A stretch of DNA of 64,000 bases from Bog-366 sp963722555. Its GTDB lineage: Bacteria > Acidobacteriota > Terriglobia > UBA7540. Under the pieces are notes generated by a model. The model was not told where the DNA came from. It was given only the letters and a program-made list of their open reading frames with translations, and did not search any database. Location of the stretch: NCBI GenBank assembly GCA_963722555.1, contig CAVRNQ010000001.1, positions 620,001-684,000 on the forward strand, read 5' to 3'. The position numbers and the translations under genes were made by a program. This document shows positions 9,894 through 19,141 of the stretch, piece after piece (within the stretch, counting starts at the first letter, position 1; each line of letters opens with the position of its first letter).

Positions 9894-10232
9894 ATGAAAA
9901 AAATCGAAGCCATCATTCAGCCCTCGCGATTCGAAGCGGTGAAGAGCGCGCTCCAGGAAGTGGGAGTGGAGGGTATGACGGTCTCGGAAGTGCGCGGACA
10001 CGGCCGGCAGAAAGGACACACCGAGGTCTATCGCGGCAGTGAATACACCGTGGATCTTCTTCCCAAGGTCAAAATCGAGATGGTGGTTTCCCAAGCTCTT
10101 GCCGATGCGGCCATTCAAGCCATCCTGCGTGCGGCCAAAACCGGCAAGATCGGTGACGGGAAGATCTTCGTGACCAACGTCGATGAGGCCATCCGGATCC
10201 GGAACGAGGAGCGCGGCGAAACCGCATTGTAA
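9894..10232 (+). CDS. glnK: PII nitrogen regulatory protein (GlnB/GlnK)
   Basis: A 112-residue trimeric PII signal protein. It has the uridylylation site Y51 in the T loop (RGSEYTVD), the GRQKGHTE T-loop base, the B loop TGKIGDGKIF and the C-terminal signature. It binds ATP/ADP and 2-oxoglutarate and reports nitrogen status. Position directly after amtB favours the name glnK over glnB; the sequence alone does not separate them. The ATG at 9894 has AGGA about 12 bases upstream. The modifying enzyme GlnD is the next gene (135 bases on), so target and modifier are together. Confidence 0.97.
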   Translation: MKKIEAIIQPSRFEAVKSALQEVGVEGMTVSEVRGHGRQKGHTEVYRGSEYTVDLLPKVKIEMVVSQALADAAIQAILRAAKTGKIGDGKIFVTNVDEAIRIRNEERGETAL

Positions 10233-10367
10233 CGGCAGGAGGCGCGCTGCCTGCCCTTAGCCCGCGCGCCCTTCATGTGGAAATGAGGCGCACAGGTTTC
10301 CTCCCCGGAGATTGGGAATCCCGCCTTGAGGTTCCGCAGGGTCTGCGGTGGGCCTGACGGATGCTCC

Positions 10368-13040
10368 ATGCCGGTTGATCCTTTCCCTCAAAACGCAAAC
10401 CCGATCCCTTCCTCCGCTACCCCTTCGTCCTTGTCGGATTATTACGGCGCAGAATCCCTGCGCCTGGAGCGGAACTTCGACCAAACCGGGGAAGGAACCA
10501 GGGTCCTGCGAGAGCGGTCGGATTTTGTGGACGCCATCGTGCTTTGCCTCTATCGAGCATTCCTCTCCCCGGCGCCGCAAGGCCCGCCGCGCCTTTGTCT
10601 CGTGGCCCTGGGTGGTTACGGGCGGCGGGAGCTATTTCCACATTCGGATGTCGACCTGCTATTTCTCGGCGAGGACGCCACTGCGCAATCCCCACACCGC
10701 GAGGCTATCGCCGCGTTTCTGCGCATGCTCTGGGACCTCCGGATGCGTGTGGGGAGCAGCACGCGCACCCTCTCAGAGTGCGGCCGGCTGCATCGCGACA
10801 ATCTGGAACTCAATGTTGCCTTACTGGACTTGCGGTATCTGGCCGGCGACCTGAACCTTTACGGGCGCCTCCGCGATGAGGCTATTCCCCATCTGGTGGC
10901 GCGAGACCGCCAGGACCTGGTGCGCAATCTGGCAGAGCTGACCGGCCAGCGCCATGCCAAACACGGCCACACGATTTTCCATCTGGAGCCAAACCTCAAG
11001 GAAGCCCCGGGCGGCCTGCGCGACTTTCACGTTTGCCGCTGGTTGCTCCGGATCGAGGAGTTGGAGAGACACGGGCGCTGGACGCCACCCGAGGATCTCT
11101 GGCCGCCGCGCGACCGTTACCCGGCCGAGCGCGCTCTGGAGTTTCTTACTGACACGCGTTGCTTTCTTCATTACCTTAATGCCAGAGATGATAACCAGTT
11201 AAGTTATGAAGCACAGGCTCAAGCTGCGGCGCGGGGGATAGGCGTGAGGCCGCAAGGCGCCATGGGGCCCGCCGATTGGATGCGCAACTATTTTCGGCAG
11301 GCGCGGGTGGTTCAGCAACTGGTCGCCCACCGCATTGGCGAAGCGGCGCCGGCTCGTTCCGGCCTCTACGCGCTCTATCAAGACTGGCGATCGCGTCTGT
11401 CGAATGCAGATTTCTCCGTCGTCCGGGGGCGTATCTTTGTCCGCCAACCGTCCGGGTTCGACCAGGATCCTTTCTTGCTGTTGCGCTTGTTTGAAATGGT
11501 GGCGCGACACGGACTTCGGTTGAGCCGGGAAGCCGAGAAATTCGTGGAGGCGGAAGTGGCGCGGGGCGGCCGCGAGCCGCTGCTCCTGCCGCAGCTTTGG
11601 CTGCATTTCCGCCACATCCTGGTCCAACCCCATGCTGCCGAAGCGTTGCGGGGGATGCATCGCCTGGGATTGCTCGGCGCACTGTTTCCGGAATTTCACG
11701 CCATCGACTCACTCGTTATTCGGGACTTCTACCACCGCTATACCGTCGATGAGCATTCCTTCGCGGCGCTGGAAAACCTGCATCGACTCCGGGTGCGAAG
11801 TTCGAAACCAGCACTGGCGGGAACAAGCGACACCGGGCAGGAAGGGGAGAAGAGGTTTGCCGAGGTACTCTCGGAAATTGAGCAGCCGGAGCTTCTCTAT
11901 CTGAGCCTCCTCTTTCACGATGTCGGCAAGGGGGTTCCCGGACGGGATCATATCCGGGCCAGCCTCGAGGCGCTGGAAGGAATCATGGTGCGGCTGGATC
12001 TTCCCGAAGAAGACTGCCACACCGTGCGGTTCCTCATCGCTCGCCATTTGGAGATGTCGGCCACGTGCCAGCGGCGGGATGTTCTTGACCCGGAGACTGT
12101 GCACGACTTTGCGAAAATGGTGGGCTCGACGGAACGCTTGAAGATGCTCTGCCTGCTGACCTATGCGGATATCCGCGCAGTTAATCCGGAAGCCCTGACA
12201 CCCTGGAAGGCGGAGTTGTTGTGGCAGCTCTATATCGCCACCGCCAATCATCTGGCGCGCAGCGTGGATGATGATAGGCTGCGCATCACCGGGTCGTCCT
12301 CTGCGGAATTGGAGAAGATTCTGGCGGTGCTGGGGAATTCGGCCCGCGCCGAGGACCTGCGCTTTTTCCTGGAGGGCATTCCCCAGCGCTATCTGGCGAC
12401 TCACACCCCGGAGGACATCGCCCGGCATTTTGAGCTGGCCCGCCGGCTGGCCAGCGAACCTCTAGCGGTGGAGCTCCAGGCACGCAACCACCATTTCGAG
12501 TTGACGGTCGTGACCGCCGATCGGCCCCACCTGTTTGCTTCCATCACGGGAACTCTGGCGGCCTGGGGAATGAGTATCATCAAGGCTGATGCCTTCTCGA
12601 ACCACGCGGGCATAGTTCTGGATACCTTCAAGTTTGTTGATCTGCACCGCACGCTCGAGCTGAATCCTTCCGAAAGGGACCGTTTCAGACAGAGTCTTGT
12701 CGATGTTCTCAGGGGTGCTATGCAGCTCAAGAAAATCCTGGGTGCGAGAACCCAGCCACCCACGGCTGCACGGCCCAAGGTCCCGGTAGCCTTGCACCTG
12801 CGCTTTGACGGAGTGAGTTCGTCGCACAGCACCCTGCTGGAGCTCATCGCGCAGGACCGTCCAGGCCTGCTCTTTGACGTCAGCTCCACCTTGGCTGGCC
12901 TGGGTTGCAATATTGAAATTGCCTTGATTGATACGGAAGGGCAACGCGCCATTGACGTCTTTTACCTGACGTATCGTGGCGCCAAGCTCGATCCCGTGCT
13001 GCAGGAGGCGGTGGGCGATGAACTGCGCCGCCGGCTGTGA
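10368..13040 (+). CDS. glnD: PII uridylyltransferase / uridylyl-removing enzyme GlnD
   Basis: An 890-residue bifunctional enzyme that adds UMP to PII when glutamine is low and removes it when high. Domains in order: nucleotidyltransferase with GGYGRRELFPHSDVD (82-96, metal ligands D94 and D96), the GlnD-specific helical region, HD domain with the H517-D518 dyad in LLFHDVGKG, and two C-terminal ACT domains (about 708-790 and 815-885) that sense glutamine. Length matches the family. I prefer the ATG at 10368; a TTG at 10326 in the same frame is possible because no strong ribosome site precedes either. It lies in the same direction as amtB-glnK and converges with the dipeptide epimerase gene. 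Confidence 0.95.
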   Translation: MPVDPFPQNANPIPSSATPSSLSDYYGAESLRLERNFDQTGEGTRVLRERSDFVDAIVLCLYRAFLSPAPQGPPRLCLVALGGYGRRELFPHSDVDLLFLGEDATAQSPHREAIAAFLRMLWDLRMRVGSSTRTLSECGRLHRDNLELNVALLDLRYLAGDLNLYGRLRDEAIPHLVARDRQDLVRNLAELTGQRHAKHGHTIFHLEPNLKEAPGGLRDFHVCRWLLRIEELERHGRWTPPEDLWPPRDRYPAERALEFLTDTRCFLHYLNARDDNQLSYEAQAQAAARGIGVRPQGAMGPADWMRNYFRQARVVQQLVAHRIGEAAPARSGLYALYQDWRSRLSNADFSVVRGRIFVRQPSGFDQDPFLLLRLFEMVARHGLRLSREAEKFVEAEVARGGREPLLLPQLWLHFRHILVQPHAAEALRGMHRLGLLGALFPEFHAIDSLVIRDFYHRYTVDEHSFAALENLHRLRVRSSKPALAGTSDTGQEGEKRFAEVLSEIEQPELLYLSLLFHDVGKGVPGRDHIRASLEALEGIMVRLDLPEEDCHTVRFLIARHLEMSATCQRRDVLDPETVHDFAKMVGSTERLKMLCLLTYADIRAVNPEALTPWKAELLWQLYIATANHLARSVDDDRLRITGSSSAELEKILAVLGNSARAEDLRFFLEGIPQRYLATHTPEDIARHFELARRLASEPLAVELQARNHHFELTVVTADRPHLFASITGTLAAWGMSIIKADAFSNHAGIVLDTFKFVDLHRTLELNPSERDRFRQSLVDVLRGAMQLKKILGARTQPPTAARPKVPVALHLRFDGVSSSHSTLLELIAQDRPGLLFDVSSTLAGLGCNIEIALIDTEGQRAIDVFYLTYRGAKLDPVLQEAVGDELRRRL

Positions 13041-13041
13041 G

Positions 13042-13070
13042 CGCGGAGGTTGATCTCGAATCCAACCGCG
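13042..13070. terminator. Possible bidirectional terminator between glnD and epimerase
   Basis: Immediately after the glnD stop, CGCGG-AG-GTTG pairs with CAACCGCG across a nine-base loop, with a two-base bulge. There is no long T run. The position between two convergent genes fits a transcription stop, but the call is weak. Confidence 0.3.
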
Positions 13071-13125
13071 CAGCCCTCTCCCTGCGAATAGGCAGACCGA
13101 AAGAGAACGCTTGGCGCACGCGCCT

Positions 13126-14259
13126 TCACGCCGGCTTGAGCCCCAGGCCGGGACGGTCGGAGAGCAGGAGCTTTCCATTCCTGACCTGCACTCCGGTGAA
13201 GGGATCGTTCGCGATCAAGAGATTCCCGTCCAGGTCGGCGTAGTCAACCAGGGGCGAGAGGTGCGCGGCAGCGGTGACGCTCACGGAACTCGAGACCATG
13301 CACCCCAGCATCGTCTTGAGGCCCAGCGCGCGCGCGATTTGAATCATCTTGAAGGCTTCCAGAATTCCACCGGCCTTATCCAGCTTGACGTTCACGCCGT
13401 CGAAGATGCCCACGAGTCTGGGAACATCGCGCGCCCGCTGACACGCCTCGTCGGCTATTAACGGAAGGCGCACGCGTTCCCGCACCCAGCGTGTTTCCTC
13501 CAGCATCTCGGCGGGCATGGGCTGCTCGACAAATTCCACTCCCTGGGTGGCCAGCCAGTTGATTTTACGTATGGCCACTTCTTTATCTTTCCAGCCCTCG
13601 TTGGCGTCCACGCGCAGGGGCTTGTTCGTGGCGCTGCGCACGGCGGCGATGGTCGCTTCATCAGTGTCGAGGCCCACCTTGATCTTGAGGATGGGGAAGG
13701 CCTCCGCTTCCCGCACCTTCTGGCGCGTGACTTCCGGAGTATCAATCCCGATGGAAAAAGTTGTGATGGGAGCATCGTTGGGATCGAGGCCAAAGAAGCG
13801 GTACAGCGGTACACCCAGCTTTTGGCCCACCCAATCCATCAAGGCGATATCGAGAGCGGCTTTGGCGGCGTATTGCCCGGGCACGCGGCGAAAAATCTCC
13901 CCGAGGAGTTTCTCGAATTGCCAGGGATCGCTGCCGGTCACTAAATCGCGTACGGATAGGACAGCTCCCTCGGCGCCTGCGGCATTCTCCTGGTAGCGGA
14001 TGATGGGCGCGCCCTCGCCGTGACCGGTCACACCCTCGCGAATCAACCGGACGTGCAGGGTGTCGCGGAAGTCGCTGGACGACATCGTGGTCGTCCACGT
14101 GTGCCGCAGTTTCAATCGAACAATCTCGGTCTCGAGTCTGCTGCCAGAAGAATCGCTCGCGCCGCCGCCGCCCATCCGGCCCAGCGCGGGCGCAGAGAAT
14201 CCCGGGCCGGGCAGTGCGCAAGCCGCTCCTAAGGTTTTCATCAAGTCACGGCGGTTCAT
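13126..14259 (-). CDS. Dipeptide epimerase (L-Ala-D/L-Glu type, enolase superfamily)
   Basis: A 377-residue mandelate-racemase/enolase-superfamily enzyme. It has the catalytic KxK (K192, K194 in ILKIKVG), metal ligands D218 (VDANEGW), E245 (EFVEQP) and D270 (IADEA), K295 (KLDKAGG), and a C-terminal DLDGN segment typical of L-Ala-D/L-Glu epimerases. The N-terminus NRRDLMKTLG followed by an Ala-rich stretch looks like a Tat export signal. The start ATG (14259) overlaps the stop of the NlpC/P60 gene (ATGA). Together they resemble ykfC-ykfB of Bacillus: the peptidase frees L-Ala-D-Glu from murein peptides and this enzyme inverts it to L-Ala-L-Glu. Export of the epimerase would be unusual, because most are cytoplasmic. 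Confidence 0.9.
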   Translation of the reverse strand: MNRRDLMKTLGAACALPGPGFSAPALGRMGGGGASDSSGSRLETEIVRLKLRHTWTTTMSSSDFRDTLHVRLIREGVTGHGEGAPIIRYQENAAGAEGAVLSVRDLVTGSDPWQFEKLLGEIFRRVPGQYAAKAALDIALMDWVGQKLGVPLYRFFGLDPNDAPITTFSIGIDTPEVTRQKVREAEAFPILKIKVGLDTDEATIAAVRSATNKPLRVDANEGWKDKEVAIRKINWLATQGVEFVEQPMPAEMLEETRWVRERVRLPLIADEACQRARDVPRLVGIFDGVNVKLDKAGGILEAFKMIQIARALGLKTMLGCMVSSSVSVTAAAHLSPLVDYADLDGNLLIANDPFTGVQVRNGKLLLSDRPGLGLKPA

Positions 14260-15104
14260 TTCACCCTCCGGCAGGCAACGAGCAGTTTCGTCCACGGCTG
14301 ATCCGCCAGGCGGCTGATCTGCACGCCGGGATGTTCGTGTGTCGTGTCGTGAATGAACTTGCCGTGCCCAATATACATGCCGGTGTGCGTGATCTCGTGG
14401 GGCGACTCGCCGAAGTAGAGCAAATCGCCGGCCCGAAGTTGGTTGCGTTTCACGGGCTTCACGCCTTCCCACCCTGCCTGCAGGTCCGCGTCACGCGGCA
14501 TCACGGTGCCACGCCTGCGGACCAGCATTTGCACAAAACCGGAACAATCGAAACCAAAGCTGGAAGTCCCCCCCCAGAGGTAAGTGCCGCCGAGGAAACG
14601 CTTGGCCAGTTCGATCGCCTCCTTGACGCTGAGCGGCCGGGGGTTCGAATCGACGTCTCCGCGCTCGATCCAGGTGGAGCGCCCGTCCGGCAGGCGAACC
14701 TCGATCCAACGGCCGCCCTCATTCTCGGTCTCCGCGGCCACCTCCAGGCGTGCTTCGAACGGGAGCGTCAGCACCGGCTGGTGCTTGGTCACATCAGGTT
14801 CGCGGTAAACATTTGCAAAAAGGCTTACCACCTGCACCGCTTTGGCGCTAGAGGCGTAAAGGTGATCGTCAGGGCCGTAACGGCGCAGGGATTCGAGCGG
14901 CATCCAGCCGGGGTAGGCATCTGGCGTGCGCACCTTCACCCACTCGTCCTTTTCTTCCAGCAGAAGGACGCTGGTGCCGCAGATCGCTTGCGATACGACA
15001 TCGGCGTCCTCAGTTGGGCCGGAATACATGTTGGCAACGGGTATCACCACCACGGCGCCCGGTGCGCCCGGCGTCAGCAACAACCAAGCCAGCAAGAAAC
15101 TCAT
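14256..15104 (-). CDS. NlpC/P60 gamma-D-glutamyl peptidase with SH3-like domains (YkfC-like)
   Basis: A 282-residue secreted murein-peptide hydrolase. A short hydrophobic N-terminus (signal peptide, about 1-17) is followed by two bacterial SH3-like domains (about 20-150) and an NlpC/P60 domain. The catalytic set is visible: C187 in FDCSGF, H240 in ITHTGMYIG and H252 in FIHDT. The arrangement SH3-SH3-NlpC/P60 matches YkfC of Bacillus, which cuts between D-Glu and diaminopimelate when a free L-Ala end is present. It is translationally coupled to the downstream dipeptide epimerase, which acts on its product. Confidence 0.9.
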   Translation of the reverse strand: MSFLLAWLLLTPGAPGAVVVIPVANMYSGPTEDADVVSQAICGTSVLLLEEKDEWVKVRTPDAYPGWMPLESLRRYGPDDHLYASSAKAVQVVSLFANVYREPDVTKHQPVLTLPFEARLEVAAETENEGGRWIEVRLPDGRSTWIERGDVDSNPRPLSVKEAIELAKRFLGGTYLWGGTSSFGFDCSGFVQMLVRRRGTVMPRDADLQAGWEGVKPVKRNQLRAGDLLYFGESPHEITHTGMYIGHGKFIHDTTHEHPGVQISRLADQPWTKLLVACRRVK

Positions 15105-15252
15105 GGGAAGCTCTCCCTGGGCGGCCCCCCCCAGCGTCGCGCGCCTCTTGATTTCGCGCTAAGAGCAGGCCTGGTGTGACTCACCGGACGGTCCGACGTC
15201 ATACCCTGTTCCTGCGGTTGCTCTTCATCACGCGAAGTTCTCTGCCGGAGAT

Positions 15253-17388
15253 CTAAGGCGCAGATGGTTCCGCCACCAGCAGCAGACTGTCCTGAAACTT
15301 CACCGGAAGGTCGGCCGTGGGCCCGGCGACATCCTGCACAGGGCGCCCTCGAACGTAATCAGTCACGTGGTAATGCCCTGCGTTGAGCCCGCGCAACTGC
15401 ACGGTGCCGGAGTAGGTCTGGCCGGGAGTCTGGGTGAAGAATCCATAGTAGAGCTTCTCGCCCTTGCGAATCACATGCCCTTCCGGATTCTCCCAGCGAA
15501 TATCGTAAAGATTCACGTACTCGCCTTCCGCGGGGCGCTGGGCATTATAGATTGCGGTCCAAGCGGCGTGCGGTTTAGCCAGCACGGGGCTGAAGGAAGA
15601 GGGGACTTCCCCCGTGCCAATCGCCCGTGGATAAAGATCCACACGCAGAACGTGCTGGTCTCCGTAGGGGTGCTCATAAAATCCTTTGAGCCCTACGTAC
15701 TCCTGCAACACCGGAGAATGCGGACCCAGCAGCGCTTTTAAGAACTTTACGCGCGCCGTGACCTGGTAATCAAAGGGATCGGAATCCGTCGGCTGCTCGA
15801 AGATGCTGATCGTCTGAAAGGTGGGCGTGATGCCGCACGGGCAGAACTCCATGCGGAAGTCTTTGCGGATGGCTCGCGCCGTATCGCTGATCTCCTGGAA
15901 CAGGGCCGGCCACTGCTCGAAGGAGTCTCCGGGCCGCGTGTGGTGGTGCGCCGGATTAAAGCAGAGCGGGGCGTGGTTCAGATCGGTCCCATCGAGCTTG
16001 AAGGCATCCACGGACCAGTCATTGACAAAGCGCGTCACCAAGCCGCGCGTGAACTCTCGCACCGGCGCGTAAGCGGGGCAGAGATAATAGGCATTCCAGC
16101 TCGCCTTCTCGCGATGGCCGTCCTTGTCGAGAACAAACCAGTCAGGATGCTTCCGGTCGACCTCCGACCCGGGGTCAGCGGAACCAGGGGACCACCACAA
16201 GCGGAAGGTCAGGCCCAGGCTGTGGACCTTATCGATCAACGCCTTCATATCCGCCTCGCCGTGCGGAAACTTCTGGGGAGTTGGTTCCCAGTTCCCAAAA
16301 AGGTCAAACCAGCCGTCATCGAGAATGAAGTCCTTCATCCCCATGGCTTTCATCTGCTCGGCCTTGGCCAGGATGATCGGCACGGTCCACGTACGGACGT
16401 ATCCCCAGGTGCACCAGGCGGGGGCGTAGTCTGCGGGCAGGAAATCACGCACCACGCGCACACCGAGCCGGTCCATGACCTCTCGATAGCGAGCCACTGG
16501 ATTGTAGAAGTCGAGTTGGTGCGCGGCGATCATCACCGGCGCCGGCGAGTAGGTTTCGCCCGACGCCAACTGCACGCCGGGCCGCGTCACCACTTTGACA
16601 TCAGCCATTCCCTGGGCATCGGCGCTGACCGGAACCCAGGCCAGTGCGGGCTTGGGGTCGAGCAACGCCACGGCGACGCCCATTTCCGGCCGCCAAAGAT
16701 CGACGAAGGGAATTCCGCCGCCGTTGCCTTTGCCCTTGGGACCCGTGTAATTGTCCTGGCTGAAGCCGGCACGCACCGGCTCGACGTAATCTCCTCCCCA
16801 GATGTAGCCACCACCTTGGAGCGACCAGAAGAGAACGTCCTTCGCGTCACGAGGGACTCCCGCGGCCACGCGCAGTGACGCTTGATCAAATTCACCGACC
16901 GCGACGCTCCCGGACGGCCGCAGGTTTTTCAGGTGAGACGCTATGATGACCGTATCAGGAAAATCCTTGGGGAAACTCAGATCCAAGGCCAGGCTGACGT
17001 GGTTCGCGGCGTCCTTTGCCTCCACTCTGACTTGGTCCGCTTGACCGAACGGTGTGCTGACCCCGGACTGGAGTGATGGCGCGCCCGCGAAGGTGAAGGA
17101 CGCGAAGGGCTGATTGTCGAGCTCGAAGGTTATGCTCGAAGGCAGGCCTTGCTCCGGCGAGAGCGTCAGCCAATTTCCGTTCTTCTTAAAGAGGACGCGG
17201 AACTGCAACGCGCGGCTGCACTCCAGTGCCAGCGATGCAGTTTCCGCGCGAAACCCGCCAGCCTGCGTGGTGAGTGAGACGACAGGCGCCACTTCCGGAT
17301 TTTGGGAGCGCGAGCAGGCGCTGATCACCAGAACGACAGAAGCCATGACGATGATCGGATAACAGCGCCAGGGCAGAGCTTCTGCCAT
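15253..17388 (-). CDS. Secreted lipoprotein glycoside hydrolase, alpha-galactosidase (GH36-like)
   Basis: A 711-residue protein. The N-terminus has a hydrophobic stretch ending in a lipobox (VISAC), so it should be lipid-anchored. The beta-rich N-terminal half is followed by a TIM barrel with the GH36/GH27/GH31 hallmark ILDDGWFDLFGNW and the nucleophile segment AFKLDGTDL. The substrate is probably an alpha-galactoside, but GH36 also holds other alpha-glycosidases, so specificity is open. I chose the ATG at 17388; an in-frame ATG 26 codons earlier would put a long polar stretch before the signal. It has no nearby transporter. A second glycosidase is upstream in the same direction. Confidence 0.82.
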   Translation of the reverse strand: MAEALPWRCYPIIVMASVVLVISACSRSQNPEVAPVVSLTTQAGGFRAETASLALECSRALQFRVLFKKNGNWLTLSPEQGLPSSITFELDNQPFASFTFAGAPSLQSGVSTPFGQADQVRVEAKDAANHVSLALDLSFPKDFPDTVIIASHLKNLRPSGSVAVGEFDQASLRVAAGVPRDAKDVLFWSLQGGGYIWGGDYVEPVRAGFSQDNYTGPKGKGNGGGIPFVDLWRPEMGVAVALLDPKPALAWVPVSADAQGMADVKVVTRPGVQLASGETYSPAPVMIAAHQLDFYNPVARYREVMDRLGVRVVRDFLPADYAPAWCTWGYVRTWTVPIILAKAEQMKAMGMKDFILDDGWFDLFGNWEPTPQKFPHGEADMKALIDKVHSLGLTFRLWWSPGSADPGSEVDRKHPDWFVLDKDGHREKASWNAYYLCPAYAPVREFTRGLVTRFVNDWSVDAFKLDGTDLNHAPLCFNPAHHHTRPGDSFEQWPALFQEISDTARAIRKDFRMEFCPCGITPTFQTISIFEQPTDSDPFDYQVTARVKFLKALLGPHSPVLQEYVGLKGFYEHPYGDQHVLRVDLYPRAIGTGEVPSSFSPVLAKPHAAWTAIYNAQRPAEGEYVNLYDIRWENPEGHVIRKGEKLYYGFFTQTPGQTYSGTVQLRGLNAGHYHVTDYVRGRPVQDVAGPTADLPVKFQDSLLLVAEPSAP

Positions 17389-17550
17389 AGGAGGGGCCTC
17401 ATGGGGAGAAATGGGCACGTCTGAAGCGAAAGGGGGGGCGTGAAGTACAGAAGAACTGAGGCTCAAAGGATTGCGCCGTCCATCGATTCAGAGTTTTCGC
17501 GACGACACCGGCAGGGATTCTGACCGGAATGGTTTCGCGAGGTCAAGCGA

Positions 17551-17588
17551 AAAGACAGTGCACCGCAGGTGGCGCGTACACTGTCTTT
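17551..17588 (-). terminator. Likely Rho-independent terminator of the DUF4038 glycosidase gene
   Basis: AAAGACAGTG (17551-17560) pairs perfectly with CACTGTCTTT (17579-17588). Read on the minus strand, the hairpin lies about 175 bases past the stop of the gene at 17765 and ends in TCTTTTCG, a short U-rich tail. Confidence 0.4.
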
Positions 17589-17595
17589 CAGAGAC

Positions 17596-17698
17596 TGTCT
17601 CAAAGCCTCAGTTGCAGCGCCGGTCGGAGCCTGCGCTGACGCAGGAAGCGACCGGCGGCTTCGAATTCTCAACAACGCTCATCGAGCGCCGCTACAGC
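17596..17698 (-). repeat. Dispersed repeat, copy in inverted orientation to 38.5 kb
   Basis: About 100 bases that match, on the opposite strand, 38530-38632 at roughly 90% or better. Shared core pieces include GCCGCCGGTCGCTTCCTGCG and CAGCGCAGGCTCCGACCGGC, which themselves form inverted arms. It lies in the 376-base gap between the two glycosidase genes; nothing else was seen there except the terminator. Confidence 0.75.
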
Positions 17699-17764
17699 AA
17701 ACTGACCCACTGTCCAGGGTTGTGGCGGGCATTGGCGGTGAGCCTGCGATAACCCGGAGCGGAT

Positions 17765-19117
17765 TTACCGGCTGGCGCCGGGCGCGGGCAGTTGCCGGGC
17801 TGCGTCATCCAACACCAGGACCCAGTCCCCCTCCCCGGGAGGAATAAAGTCGCGGGCGTCCGTGGTCGGGAACTCTCCCGCGGCGGAAGACTTCCCGGTG
17901 CGCGGATCAAACCACCAAGCCTTGGCATTTGCACCCGATAACTTGCTCATGTCCACAGTTACCTTCCTGCTCGTCGGCAGGTAGGCGATGACGGTGCTGC
18001 CGTCTTGAGCCCGCGCCGCCATGAGAATGTCCAGCCCGTTGAATTCTCCCAACCCACCGGTAACGACCTCGTGCCGCTCATCGGGGACAAGCTGTTCCCA
18101 GGGGCGCGACTGAAACAATTTGTTCAGGCGCGCCATGTCCTGTGAGCCGGGCGCATCCAGGGCCTCTTTCCACCCCGGATCGAAGCCCCAGATCGGCCTG
18201 TTCCCCATGAACTGGCCCGTCGAGCCAGCCAGATCTGCCCAATAGGCTTGGCGTCGGATCTGGACGGCTGAGGCGTTATGCTCACCTTCGTAGGTTGTTT
18301 CGATGAGGAAGTAAGGCATCGTGGGCTTGAAGTTGTAATTCGCCAGAAGAGAATCATGAACGAGTTTATAGGCGTAGGTTGTGTTGAGGTCCACCCATCG
18401 CCCCCCCGCATACTGGTCCATGGCGGTATTCTCAGGAGCGCAGTGCGCCGTCATAAGGTGGCGGTGGTCATTCTCCTTGATTCCCAGGGCGATCAGGTCA
18501 ACGTCTTCCAAGGCTGACTCAGGATTCCGGTCGCCGCCGATCAGCCAGATGATGTTGTCGAAGTCCCTGTAGCGCTTACCGACGTACAGGCCGTACGCAA
18601 GGCACTTCGCCGGACCGTTCTGGAGAGTCTCTTCGATCCAGCCCTCGTCGGTTCCCTTATATCCGAGGTAAATGGGCGCCAGAAGAACTTTGATGCCATA
18701 CTCACCCGCCTTGCGGATAACCCAATCGGCGTATGCGAAGTACTTTTCATTGGGAGTCGAGAAATCGCCGGGGGTGGTAAACGGTCCTTCCCCAAAAACG
18801 TTGTTCGGGGGATGCTTCGCGAACTTGTGCTCAAGCAGGTTCACCATGAGGGTGTTGAAGCCTTTGGCCTGGCGGTTCCTGAGGTAGGTTTCAACGTCCG
18901 GTTTGTCGAGACCTACGATCAGGGACCAGGGGGCATCTCCCTGGATCAGGAAGGGGCGGTTATTCTGATCAACCAAGAAACGATGATTGGCACTGATCTT
19001 GAGCGGGTAAGCGGGATCTGCGGCCCTTGCCCCGCCGGCGATAACTACCGCGAAAATAGAGGCCGCCAGGGCGCGCGCCACTGATTTCCAGAGTCCGTAC
19101 GTATGCGAATCTCCCAT
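17765..19117 (-). CDS. Secreted glycoside hydrolase, DUF4038/apiosidase-like (GH140-type)
   Basis: A 450-residue secreted protein. A signal peptide (hydrophobic core, GGARAAD) precedes a DUF4038 TIM barrel (about 35-350) with the family pattern RPFLIQGDAPW near the start, KGFNTLMVNLLE, and IIWLIGGDRNPE containing a candidate catalytic acid. A C-terminal beta domain (about 360-445), ending GDWVLVLDDA, is like the collagen-binding-type domain that usually accompanies it. GH140 members remove apiose from plant rhamnogalacturonan II; whether this one does is inferred only from the fold. The start has GAGG about 10 bases upstream. The remnant of an aminotransferase gene ends 25 bases before it. 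Confidence 0.82.
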   Translation of the reverse strand: MGDSHTYGLWKSVARALAASIFAVVIAGGARAADPAYPLKISANHRFLVDQNNRPFLIQGDAPWSLIVGLDKPDVETYLRNRQAKGFNTLMVNLLEHKFAKHPPNNVFGEGPFTTPGDFSTPNEKYFAYADWVIRKAGEYGIKVLLAPIYLGYKGTDEGWIEETLQNGPAKCLAYGLYVGKRYRDFDNIIWLIGGDRNPESALEDVDLIALGIKENDHRHLMTAHCAPENTAMDQYAGGRWVDLNTTYAYKLVHDSLLANYNFKPTMPYFLIETTYEGEHNASAVQIRRQAYWADLAGSTGQFMGNRPIWGFDPGWKEALDAPGSQDMARLNKLFQSRPWEQLVPDERHEVVTGGLGEFNGLDILMAARAQDGSTVIAYLPTSRKVTVDMSKLSGANAKAWWFDPRTGKSSAAGEFPTTDARDFIPPGEGDWVLVLDDAARQLPAPGASR

Positions 19118-19141
19118 GAGGACACCTCGGCATGTGTAGCA

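Noticed and set aside
14640..14652. tRNA T-arm-like GGTTCGAATC
   Set aside because: It lies inside the NlpC/P60 coding region and no cloverleaf can be drawn around it.
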